Positions 24,746-35,418 of a stretch of DNA of 64,000 nt are shown piece by piece (the stretch's first letter is position 1; every line of letters starts with the position of its first letter). Made by a program: the position numbers and the translations under genes. Below the pieces are notes generated by a model. That model saw only the letters and a program-made list of their open reading frames with translations, was not told the DNA's origin and made no database searches. The stretch comes from Hetaerina americana (Eukaryota; Arthropoda; Insecta; Odonata; Calopterygidae). Location of the stretch: positions 35,002,792-35,066,791 of the forward strand of contig JAKTNV010000005.1 in NCBI GenBank assembly GCA_022747635.1, read 5' to 3'.

Positions 24746-25599
24746 GTGGAGCGACTAGGTGGAAAGGCTTTTTTCCAACTTCGTATCCTTTACTTTTTAG
24801 GTGATTTTGGATTTCATACGTTCAGAATGCATAAGAGTTTCGGTTGGTCAGGTAATCTGCTCGAACTTTCGCTCGTTGAATACCACTAAAGGTATGAGGC
24901 ACGCGTGTGAAGTATTTTTTTCTGGAAAATGTGACCGTCGTAGTGGAGATAATTTCAATATAATAAAGAAGGTTTTTCAATCTTAGCCGAGATAATAATC
25001 AATCAATTATAAGTTCATGGCTTGAGAAAACAATATTACTAGAGGAACAATCAAACATACAATATATATTTGCCATATTCGACAAAATTTAAAACCCCAT
25101 TCAGTGCCAATGTAAATACTGACTGGGGCTGTATACTGTTTCCTGGTTCCGTGAAATAGATTGTTATCATGCCTCTGCTTTTATTTTTCTTGTTTGGTAA
25201 ATGAAAATCATTCATCTCACCCATGAGTGCCTTACCGATGTTTTCAATTTTAATGGCTCATTTCATAACATTATTTAAAACATATGCTGAAAGAATATCC
25301 AAATCAACTATCATTAACCCCCAACTTTTAATTACCTTTGGACCAAGTAATAAAATTGCCTAAATAAAAATCTCCTGGTTGGCTCTTTGCGCAAGAGACC
25401 AAACGCCTGAACCAAAAACTTATCTCGATTTTGAATGCCGCGGGTTCACGCATGAAATGCATTTCCTTGAATTGCAGAATGACGTCGGTCTTCAAGGGAA
25501 TGCCCAAAAGAAACCCAATTACAACAGCTGCTGAGTGCATTCCACGCTTTTCTCTCGCTGTTAAATCTACGAGCTATCATCTCTATATAACTTCCCTCG
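24746..25599. other. AT-rich intergenic DNA, nothing recognised
   Basis: Frames up to 91 codons without a recognisable domain. No repeats or RNA motifs found. Confidence 0.45.
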
Positions 25600-27330
25600 T
25601 TCGTTTAGCCCTTGCGGTGAGGAAGAGGCAATACTCGGCGAGCGGGGGGGAGGGGTTCAGCGGCAGATAAAAGAATAAGGAGATAAAAGACGGAAGGAAA
25701 AACGGAAGAGGGGGAAATAAACGGTGAGGAGGGAGGTTCGCGGGGCATGGATCGGGGTAGTCAGGGTTGGTATAAGCGCAACGGGGGATCAGGAAAGGCC
25801 GAGGGTATCGGAGGGGGGAGGGGACAAGTTTTCCTCCCGGGGGGGACTGGAAAAAAAAAGACCTCTGGAGCGATCGGAATTGGGAGAGGGGGAGGAGGAG
25901 AGAAGGAATGGGGGCGGGGGAGGAGCAGCTGGGGGGGGGGGCAGAAGGGATAAAAATTGCAGTCGTTCGCCGCAACCACTCGCAAACTGTTTCTTATCCC
26001 CTACGACCCTCACCTCCCTACCTCTCCTCCCCACCCACACGTCCCCACACCCCATCCGGGTGCGTAGTATATCTCCCGAACTCCCAACATCTCCCCATCG
26101 GCCTTACCCACTCCCCTCACGAATGTCCAACGGCCACCACCAATTTCTTCCCCTCCCTCCACCACCACATTAACATCCCCAAGCAGTCACCTCCCCTTCT
26201 TGAGACCCTTAATATCTTAGTCCCCGTCCCCTACCCCTCCAAAGCCTCCTCCTCCTCCGCTTCTCTTGGAGCGGCGGCTCATTCTCCCGATTTTATTCCC
26301 CTCCCACGATTCCCTTCACCGCTTCCACTCCCCCCGTCCTCCACACATACACCAATCTCCCCCTCTTTATCCCAGCTCTTGGACACTTCAACCACCAGCT
26401 ACATTCCCATTTATTTGAGTCCCTCCCGGATAAGCCCCTTTCCTCTCTCCCATCCTCGGAACCCACCACCTCCTCAGTCTCTCTCACCCCACTCCACCAT
26501 CATCCCTTTTCTATTTCTCTGACCCCTCCCACCCTTCCGCTTCTTCTCCCTCCCCTCGCGGAACGTTCCCCGGGAGAGAGGCCTCGATCCCCCAAAACCC
26601 CTCCCTCCATCTCCGTCGCCGTCGGCCTCTCGAGTGCGTGTGTGCGCCCCTTCTCGCTGTCCACTCCGGATGACCGGAGGCCGTCTCTCCACTAGCAGCA
26701 GATCCCCTGTCCCCCTCTGCTCCCCTCACCAACCCACCCCCGCACGACGGCGAATCCATTCCCCACCGCCTCCTTTCCCACTCTCGCACCCTCCCATCCC
26801 CACACACCCCCACCTCTCGGCCCCTTTGCCGAACCCCATCCGCCTATCTCTTGCACGCGTCCCCGGAGCGGCCGACCCTGCCCCCTCCCCCCGCCACACC
26901 CTTTAGCGGTCTCCACCGCCCGCCCTTCCCGTTCCTGCTAGTTCACTCCCCTTCACCCCTTCCCGCCGACCTCCCGATCCAAGAATGAAATCGACATCGT
27001 GTCGCGGTCGGGGGGGGGGGACACGTTCGGTGTCGCCGCCGCTCGCCGCGTGTACCGACCGAACCGATCTTGATTTGGGTGTGGTTTCGTTTTTCGAGGG
27101 TTTTCGCTGTCGCCTTCCGCAACCACCTCGCCCCAAGATAGAAGGGAGCATCGTGTGGGTGGGTGGATAGGGAAGAGAGGACAAGAAGGGAGAGAGAGAT
27201 AGAAAAAAATACAGGGAACGAGAGAGAGAGAGAGAGAAAGCGGGAGGGGAAATTGAGAGCGCGGGCGTTTTGAAAAAAATCCACAGATCTGAATTGATTC
27301 GCATCCCGGAGAACAGACATGGGTACACGG
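25600..27330. other. Largest GC-rich island, with purine/pyrimidine switches
   Basis: Strongly purine-rich from 25640 to about 25950, then strongly pyrimidine-rich from 25985 to about 26980, then purine-rich again at 27165-27255 with a (GA)n run at 27220-27237. Runs of ten or so G occur at 25930-25941 and 27010-27020. Long frames on both strands (up to 204 codons, 25908-26522) are runs of Pro, Ser, Arg and Gly. Such frames overlap in several phases at once, which argues against any being a real exon. CpG is frequent between 26560 and 27120, so a promoter-type island is possible, but I see no transcript signal that I trust. Confidence 0.6.
27220..27237. repeat. (GA)n microsatellite
   Basis: Nine GA dinucleotides at the purine-rich right edge of the island. 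Confidence 0.9.
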
Positions 27331-28480
27331 AGGTTCCTCGACGGGATGAACTCTTTCCGCTAATTGGGTGTCGTGTTAAGAGTTTGGGAACGAATCGGAG
27401 ATGGTGGTCCTATTTAGCATCTCTCGAGTGCCCGTTTGTGCCAGTTGTTTTTTTTGAACATCATCCAGCGTCTATCTCGAGGCTGTAATGAAAACTTCTC
27501 GGCTTCTGCTTTCGTCATTATAATGCCTACTATTGTTTACGAGCCAGCACTTGTGTCCCTATTTTCCAAGACTTTTCTCTGCGTGAGTGAGAATTTGCTA
27601 TCCAAATGGGAACGGTTACCTGCAGGCGACGGAGTAAGTAGTAAAAAAATTAATAAAGTTACTTCATTTTGCAAGGAAGGATTCCCAGCAGTTGGTTCCG
27701 TTGCTTTACGGATGAGTATTTCATTTTGGGCTCTTCAATTGAAATACGTCAAAAACTTTCGTTAATTTTTTAAGCATGTAAAGCTTAAAATAATATGAAC
27801 ATGTAATCAGGAAAATAATATATTCTCATCCTAATATCTTAATACTTCTAATAACGTAACTCGTATGAAATGTGTAGTTAAGGTGGTTTTGAATCTTCAA
27901 TTACTCATTATATTTGCTTTTCAAATAAACAAATACGTTTTTAACTGTGTCATTGTAATTACGTTAATAGAATATATTTAGTAATATTATTAAAGTAATT
28001 TTTGTAGGGTATCCTGGCCTCATAAATATTTTCATTATTTAAACTCCCTTAATATGCCTCCATTCATGCAATCATATCGGGATGTATCGTAGAATACCAG
28101 AATTTAGCTTTCAAAAGGGAATGATACGTAGGTTTTCAAAATTTAAATGAAAATATTAGTTTTATTAATGCGCTTCAATAACTCTTAAGATTCCCTGAAA
28201 GTGGAAGACGGAAAATTAAAAATGTAGCATGACTTAACTGACGTGAACAGTTGACCGATGAGTCCTTCATAACGATCGTTTCCTTCTTAAGCATAATGCT
28301 TATTTTTATAAGTACCACATATGTGATGATATAAACCTCTTTTGATTACATATTACCTATATGTAACATAGGCGCACGTTGTCCCTCGGTATACCAAGTA
28401 TCAACATTTTTGAAGAGCAATTTTAGGAAAATCGGGGTGAAGCCGTTACAACGGTCAAGACCAATTTACAATTGGACAGA
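27331..28480. other. AT-rich intergenic DNA, nothing recognised
   Basis: A 109-codon frame at 27436-27765 has no family resemblance. The rest is AT-rich with frequent stops. Confidence 0.45.
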
Positions 28481-29460
28481 ACAGAGGGACAGCGGATATG
28501 TTCTCTCTTGTTCCTGACACCCAATCTATTGTTTGGTTAATGGAAACACCACTTCAGCTGCTGGTCAGAAGAACGGCGCCATTCATCTTGCCGACGTACG
28601 TAGCAATGACACTTTTAACTTATCGCCCTTATCAGCCGGGCGATCAATCGCATCCACGGCGAGAAGTCATGTCGGCGGCGAGCACATGTGTCCACCTCAC
28701 TGTCCTCCCCTCGGGTCGGGCCAACCACCAAAAACCACCCAGCCGTTCCCCGGGGGTCCATCCACGCCGCACCGGTGTCGCTCGATGAGATCACCGGAGC
28801 GCACGCTTCGGGGGATGAAGGAGCGGAGGCGGGAGGAAGGAAGAGGGCGCCGGAGCTCCCCTAGACGCCTCCGGGAACCCTCGGGCAGACGCCTCCGGAG
28901 CCGCCTTCGACGAGGGTGGGGGTCACGCCCCGCATCACCCTCCTTTCCGCCCGCCGAGGCATTCCGCTCTTTGCCGCCCCTTTCCTTCCGGGCGACCGGT
29001 TCACCCCATCCCGTCACCCCCCCCCCCCCACCGCCCCGCCCCGATCGCCATCCAGCGGCATGCCCGCGACAGGCATTCATCAAATTATGTCCGCCCGGTC
29101 GGCTCGCAGGACTGCCGCCCGGTCGTTCGTTTCCCGAGCGGGGGAAACTTTCCCCTTCCCCCCCTCCCCCCGAGCACCGTAAATCCTTTCATATTGCCTC
29201 CGAACTCCCGGCTCTTTCTTTTCCTTCCGTCGCCAATCTCCTCTTCTTTACCCTTCGGTACCGAGGCTCTTATTTCTTGGGTTAATAAGAATTCCTTCGA
29301 TTTTCGGCCAGTGGACGCGCGCTCCCCGCCGCAAGGACGGCAGTCGGACGGGGAACGACATAAAATCGTCGTCGGATCCCGTCAAGATCGCACACGTCAA
29401 GTCGGCTTTGCTCCTGGCCGTCCTAATGGGTTATCTTAGGTTTTCTTTCTTCCCGCCCGG
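28481..29460. other. GC-rich island with one unassigned open frame
   Basis: CpG-rich DNA with C-rich blocks, including a run of about 13 C at 29017-29029. The plus-strand frame from about 28518 to 29285 stays open for about 255 codons. Its first 60 codons have varied, protein-like composition (NGNTTSAAGQKNGAIHLADV and on), then it becomes Arg/Pro/Ser-rich. There is no ATG near the start of the varied part; the nearest start-like codon is a TTG at 28533. A possible splice acceptor (CTTCAG, then GTCAG) lies at 28553-28569. It could be an exon, but I recognise no family and overlapping frames are also open, so I leave it uncalled. Confidence 0.35.
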
Positions 29461-31599
29461 AGATGTCGATAGTTGGAAGCTCGACGAGGAAGGATTTGGC
29501 GTTGGGCAAAAAATCAGATTCCAATAGTGATAAGGATGATATATTTCGACCACTTGAGAATGAGACGTTTGTGAATGGAAATTTCTTATTTAATCACATG
29601 ATGTACTGCAAAGCAAGCGCACAGATTAAAGGTGCTTGGTGGGAGAATTGCTCAATTCCTTGGTGAAACGGATAACTACAGTGCGGACAATGATTGCAAT
29701 CTAATAAAGAAAGCGATTAGTGAATCTCCTACGAGAGAGAGTTAGCTAACATGACTGATGAATTTTCCGAATAACTGAGTTGTAATAGATGGGAGGATAA
29801 TATCTAAAAACATGGAAAAACCCAAGGCCTTCCTAATCTGAAGGTGGGTTGAAGGGTTACTGGAAAATACATTGTTTGGGACTAAACTGCTTCTGTAATT
29901 CCGTCAGGAATATTTCTGTGGACAAATAATACGGAAAAATCTACAGGTCCTAAATAAATATAAATGAATTCTGTATACTATGTGTTGAGCATTCAAAGGA
30001 AATTACATATATTCATAGCCTATTACTTTTGAGTTTAATGCTAGGCTGATGGTAAATCATTAGGTCACCTTTTAATGCCCACATTACTCTACAGGCGTAC
30101 GCATGAAAATTATGGACCGTTCGTTAGAGCAGAAGTTTTTATTTCTTGAGGGCCTGTGGATATTTTTTCAGCATACATTTACATGCATATACTTATACGT
30201 ACATCTCCACTAATGTTAGGGTAGATATTATATTTGGTGCCATATGCGCTGTCACGAGGTATGTTTGATAGAGTCACAATTAAAAGCATAATTAATTCAA
30301 GAAAGTATTATCACAGATGGAGAGCCGAATTAACAACAAATGTGGGAGAGATAAGAAATAATGGTTATTTTAGCAAATAACACAAAAATATGACGAAAAT
30401 TAAGTGATGAAGGAAATTATATTAAAATGGCAGTCTCTTCTAAATGTTAAACAGTTCCCCTTCAATCCATGATACCTGTTTTAAACTCTGAATGCATGAT
30501 GTCATATCCCAGAGTTCAGAAACTATTTTTAGCTGCTTCTGGCGACGTTTAATAAATAAAAGAAAAAAAGCTTACTCTTCTTAGTCACTGATGAAATGGA
30601 GTGTTGCTCATGTCGTGGCGCACTCCAATTTCCAATGATTTTCGTTGGACGCATTGTTTTAATATAAATATTTTTGATGGTGAGAAAGATCCTGAGCAGT
30701 AGGATAGCATCAAAAGCCCAAAAATCTACTTAAAATCTTCCTTAAGATACAACTACTAAGTGTGCGATTCTACTAATTTTATGACATTTCTCGACTCAGT
30801 AAATTTTTATTATTTCGTAGTCAATCGTTTCAGGTTTGTTTGTTTCAAACAAACTTTATACCCTTATATCCCTTAGCCCCGCCCAACATGACACAACCAG
30901 ACATCTGGCACTACAATAAATCCTGCTTCACTTCCGTATTCTTTCTACCTCTCTTCATTCCGACCAATAGGCCAATTCTTTTCCTATCCCTTCCTCGCTT
31001 GCCTAACGTCCTCCTCCCCTCGATCACAGATAGAATTCAGCATTCCATCCCCAATAAAAATGCTCTGAATCAACCTTTCCTGCCTCCTTTGTATTTATAC
31101 CAGCAATTCTCTCTCCTTCCCTACCATGACTGATACTTCTCCGTTTGCTTATTCAGTAAATAATTTTAAAAATGAATTCGTTTTTGATTTAAATGACCAA
31201 CTCATAAGCCATCGCATCGGAAAATTTATGGATTTACATAGATAGAAAGTACTATGGTGATATATATTGACACGTGAGCATTTTCTTTTTAGCAATATCC
31301 ATTTGATATGCAATACTTTAATTTGGAGAACGTAGTTTGGCACATAGCAAGATGGATTAAATTATTACTTGTCGTTTGCTGCATTATAAATAATATATTC
31401 AGAAGTATTTCTTTTAGATTTAACCTGACTAATTTCATGAGACGTAAGTAGAGTGGGAAAATTATGCGCTGATTTATTTCACCCCAAAGCTGAGACGACC
31501 AAGCCCTGACAATGGTATCCCTCCACGGTCTTAGTCGCAACCCCAGAGAAAATCGAGTGGGAAGAAGCTCGAGTTAGATTGATCACTATCTTCCAGGGC
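29461..31599. other. AT-rich intergenic DNA, nothing recognised
   Basis: About 2.1 kb with frames no longer than 97 codons and no recognised repeat. Confidence 0.5.
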
Positions 31600-32165
31600 T
31601 CGGACAACCCCCAAACAAACGTATTAAGCACACGGTGCCGAAGTGTATTCTCTCGTCCTATCCCGCCCTCCTCTCGCGCACATCCCCCCCTCTCTCTCCC
31701 TCTTCAAACATCGACCGATAGACGTCCTACGAGGAACTTCCAAGACGATTCACGCACCCTTCAGAGACCCCTAGGGTCCGCGCACCCCTTGTCCAATTGC
31801 CTCCTTATCTCTCCCTCCCCCCCTTTTCCATCTCCCCTCCCAAACCGTTTCGACGACTGGTCCAATTTATTGGCCATAGATGCCCATTCTCTCTCTCTTT
31901 CTCTCCCTTTCCCTATCTTATGAATTAATCAAATCGTTGCTATCGGCACAAGTGTTCCTCTACCCACACTCTCCATCTCCACATGGCATCTTCGCTCCCT
32001 GCCGTATTTCGGGAGAGTCCACTTTCTCCCTCCACCGCCAGCCCGAACCTCGCCCCTCCGCCCCCTCCCCTCCCCTTTCTGCCTCCCTTCCGCTCGCCCC
32101 CTCGCCCTCGCTACTCGTCGTGGCACCCCGTAATGTCAAGCGTGCAAAAGTCCTGTGCTCCAAAC
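31600..32165. other. GC-rich, C/T-biased island
   Basis: Pyrimidine-rich on the plus strand (31660-31920, 32020-32110). All frames are compositional. Confidence 0.55.
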
Positions 32166-33150
32166 AACTGGTCCCGCAGTAATTTGCCGTATTAATTCCC
32201 ATGCTGTTTTGGGAAGCACTCCCTCCTCATAGAGCAGACTAATTCTATCGTTGAGCGCCAGTTAACATCCTTCAATAGCATTCATGGGTTAAGCGCGATT
32301 ACCCTCATCCTCTTTCCTTAAAAGGATGGTCAGTAAGTGTGCGGAATTTCTTGATTACTGTATTATCGCGGATGCATCGGTGGCGTTAGTTAAGTTTTTT
32401 TTATAATGGTATGAACATAACGGTAGCGTGATCCAATTTGTGGAAATGGAATATGCTAAATAAGAAAATGTTATTTTCATCAGCGATTAATCGCTAGCAT
32501 TGCGTTACAATGCCAACGCGCCATCAACGAATGAATACTACAAGTTTTTTTTAAAGTCAGAATAATGTCAAAGTTTCAGGCGTAACATGGTGAGTAATCT
32601 CCATGGTGACAGAAGACAGTTTGCCTTTTCACATCGAAATTTTTTTTTTACGATCTAGGTTTCATTACAGTGTAAAATCTTCAGACCTGAAAATATCTGA
32701 TGAAGCAAAGTGTTTTCTTTCATACTCAGAATAATGCATTGATGTCAATTGATTATTTGAGTAAAAACGATTTTTTTTTAGAATTTCAAAACTTAATTAT
32801 GTTGCAGCCAATTGAGGATACTGCCTCTTTTATTATTGTGGGATCTTTTACCAGACCACTTGCGTTCATGGGTCCTAAAACAAGTCAATCGAATGCCTAT
32901 GCCTGTATAACAGAAAGTCCTAATGTCCGTAGTAAACAATGGAAAAAACTCAAACCCCACCGTCCCATGATTGTTTCCTTGATTCATCCTTTAACAACGC
33001 CCAAAAAATGAGTGACCCATTAAATACACTTAAACTCATGTTAGATGTCATTCCTTCCCTTCCAAATTAACGGAAATGTTGTGCGACTGTCTTGATATCT
33101 CGGAGCAACTTTTTGAGTATTTCCAAAAACCCTTCCGTTTCCCAATTTCT
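32166..33150. other. AT-rich DNA with one unassigned 103-codon frame
   Basis: The plus-strand frame 32700-33011 has mixed amino-acid composition but nothing I recognise and no neighbour that supports it. Otherwise no feature. Confidence 0.35.
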
Positions 33151-33620
33151 TTCATTTCACACGCTTTTTTCTTGCACACATTCTTACCCCCATCACATCT
33201 TCTCCCTCGGCCTCCCTCCCTACACACTTTGCCCACGCTCTCGGCGATCCCAAAACGGACAAGCGTGGGAGAAAAGCCAGCAGTTCGTGAGGAAGGAGGA
33301 GGAGGAGTAAAAAAAAAAGAAAGTAGTGGGAGGGATGCGACGGACGCCGCGTCATCGCCTAACGAAGCGCCACTGCGGGCGAAGAGTCAACTAAACACTG
33401 GCTATTGGTCCAAGCATATGGGACGGTATGTATGAGGGTTGGTGTGCTGGTAGTGGTGTTGGTGGGTGGACGTGGGAGGGGCGAGAGGGAGGGAGCCGGG
33501 GAGGAGGAGGGGAGTGACTGGGAGGGGCTGCGAGTGATCACCTCTCCGCTGCGAGGGAACTCTTCGAGGAAAAGAAATCCCGCGTCGCGATGTAGTACGC
33601 TGCAGATTATTTCTAAAGCG
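33151..33620. other. GC-rich island with pyrimidine-to-purine switch
   Basis: C/T-rich to about 33240, purine-rich with an A9 run at 33285-33335, then G-rich at 33430-33540. Frames are compositional. Confidence 0.55.
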
Positions 33621-34177
33621 AAGCACCCACACATCCGGGTGTTTGAGACTGAGAAGGATGACCAAATTCAGATGGGGATGAACGTCTCAATTATCTCAGA
33701 CACTACTAAGATATTTTTTCCGTCTCGTATGCTGCCGCTAATCACCGATTTAACTTTCATTCATTTTAAAGACGGTTTTTCATTTGATCAAATCTCCCCT
33801 GTGATCCCATCTCGCATGCGCAGTTAGCACCTCTTTTGGGGCGGTATTTCCTTCTGGACGTTATTGAACCAATGATATCTTCATCCACTGAGCTCTTGAG
33901 ACTGAGACACGGGAACGAATATAAAAATAATAAAATTTATCAATATGCACGATATTAAAAAATTAGTTGGATGGACGGAATCCCTAACAAATGAAGAAGC
34001 ACTTCAAAGAGTGGGCAAAGAGAGAAACTCATGAAAGTCACTTATCAGAAAAAAAACGATAAAAGTCAGAAATTTCCTGATACACGACAGGTTGCCGTAG
34101 AATATAACTGAAGGACAAAATTAGAGATTAGGAAATTTCAGGAGAAGCCCATGGATGAACTATGAAAAGGAAGTAAT
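33621..34177. other. AT-rich intergenic DNA, nothing recognised
   Basis: No feature supported. Confidence 0.45.
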
Positions 34178-34230
34178 GGATAAATGTCGTATTCTGTGGT
34201 CTCGGGCTCAACTTTGTGGAGGTTCATGTT

Positions 34231-34399
34231 CGTTTAAATGAATATACTTTGTAACTTCCACACAATTTTTATTCGTACTACCGGTTTCAACGCATCGGCG
34301 TCATCATCAGCGTTTGTACCTGATGATGACGCCGATGCGTTGAAACCGGTAGTACGAATAAAAATTGTGTGGAAGTTACAAAGTATATTCATTTAAACG
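34231..34399. repeat. Perfect 80-bp inverted repeat, 9-base loop
   Basis: Arms 34231-34310 and 34320-34399 are exact reverse complements. As DNA or RNA this would be an extremely stable hairpin. Confidence 0.97.
34312..34359 (+). ncRNA. Hammerhead ribozyme, minimal stem III
   Basis: All core parts are present in order. Stem I is GTTTGTAC (34312-34319) with GTACGAAT (34352-34359), 8 pairs including two G-U wobbles. The core CTGATGA is at 34320-34326, followed by one extra T. Stem II is GACGC/GCGTT (34328-34332 with 34337-34341) closing the loop CGAT. GAAA is at 34342-34345, the short stem III is ACCGGT (34345-34350), and A34351 precedes the predicted cleavage before G34352. ACCGGT is self-complementary, the arrangement known for hammerheads that act as dimers. 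The extra T before stem II and the A at position 17 are mild departures from the optimum. The opposite arm holds the same core on the minus strand but lacks the stem I partner. In an RNA spanning both arms, the 80-bp hairpin would compete with the ribozyme fold. Confidence 0.72.
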
Positions 34400-34409
34400 G
34401 ATAAATGTC

Positions 34410-35340
34410 TGTGAGAGAAACAATGAAGTGATTTGCAAGGAATAAAATGGTTTGGAGAGCTCGTATAAATGAATTGTCGAATTCATAGATGCACGCTGAA
34501 AGTGACTCAGACATATAAGTTAACGATGAAAGTGAAACAAAAGTTTAGAAACCTATTGGAATCTCTCTGTGTTTTATAGGCAATATTTTCAGCGGCTCAA
34601 TATTTCATTAATCAAATTTAAAAGTCTACAACGATTTCATTTCAGGTATAAATATTTTGTCAAAGCATAAAATTCCATGCCAGCGACCGTTTATGGGTAA
34701 GAACGGATTTGTGGAAGGTTTTTTAGGATGAATTGAAGAAGGACATGGTTGACAAAACACATATGAGGAATACTCCTTTGGTCTCTAGGACATGGCCAAC
34801 GAGTACAAGTAAAAAACGTACGTGCTCCGAGTTCTATTATAAAATTAACAATCTCTAATACGTGTTTCATATGGGATACAGAGTTAAAGGATAAATAGTC
34901 ACTGAATGTAAAGTATTTTATGGCTTAATACACAACAACGAGCTGAATTTAACGGGAAATACGCAGTTGAATTATTGAAATAATCAGTCTAAACACTAGA
35001 ATTCTTAAATTTCAATTTGATGGTTCTGCACATTTCATCATCAGCTCTAACGGAAAGCGTAATATAGAAAAGCTGCGCTATTTCCCACATTTCTCAGAAA
35101 AACTTACACAGGTATATTCTACTTTTTTCTTTTTCCCGCTTGACTAGCATATTCACCTCTAAAATGACCTTCATGATAAAGTCTTTTTGATATTGTATGA
35201 TTGCTTTACCTACTATCCTCTCCTCTGGTGTCGTCTATTTCGCTTTTGGTGGGGGAAACAGCTCCCTAACGCCATCTCCTGGCCAAAGAATCGGGGCACT
35301 TGGTTGCATAAACCCCCCGCATATTTCAGTGTAAATTACG
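34410..35340. other. AT-rich DNA with a weak hammerhead-like palindrome
   Basis: Between about 34952 and 35089 an imperfect inverted pair (GGGAAATACGCAG and its near complement at 35071-35086) brackets a minus-strand CTGATGA (35028-35034). No GAAA or stem II follows at the right place, so I do not call a ribozyme. The rest holds nothing I recognise. Confidence 0.3.
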
Positions 35341-35418
35341 TTTCCTCGATAGATCAAGTAGTTAGAGCATCGGTCCGCCAAGTCCAAAGATCCGGTGTTC
35401 AAGTCCCGGTCAAGGAAA
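35341..35418 (+). repeat. tRNA-derived SINE head
   Basis: A tRNA-sized segment with an A-box-like region (ATAGATCAAGTAGTTAGAGC) and a B box (GTGTTCAAGTCCCGG, 35396-35410). The ends TTTCCT and AGGAAA can pair as part of an acceptor stem, and the D stem is nearly complete. The anticodon arm does not close well and there is no usable anticodon loop, so it is not a working tRNA. The following 270 bp may be the SINE body. Confidence 0.5.

Larger units (their letters stand above)
34189..34399 (+). mobile_element. Foldback retroelement with complete hammerhead motif
   Basis: A 211-bp insertion between 10-11-bp direct repeats GGATAAATGTC (34178-34188 and 34399-34409; the first G of the second copy is also the last base of the palindrome). 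The order on the plus strand is a 42-bp unique 5' piece, an 80-bp arm, a 9-base spacer, and the exactly complementary 80-bp arm, which ends at the target duplication. The right arm together with the spacer forms a complete hammerhead ribozyme fold. There is no protein frame, so any mobility would depend on an outside reverse transcriptase. Penelope-like elements are known to carry such hammerheads in their terminal repeats and to end in inverted copies, which is the best fit. The perfect arms point to a recent event or to active conversion between the arms. Confidence 0.75.

Noticed and set aside
25908..26522. 204-codon frame in the largest GC island
   Set aside because: Low-complexity Pro/Ser translation of pyrimidine-rich DNA; several overlapping frames are equally open.
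27436..27765. 109-codon frame as a gene
   Set aside because: No family resemblance, no exon signals and no supporting neighbour.
30580..30600. CTGATGA word as a hammerhead core
   Set aside because: No following helix or GAAA; chance heptamer.
32690..32715. CTGATGA word as a hammerhead core
   Set aside because: No GAAA, stem II or stem I in the right places.
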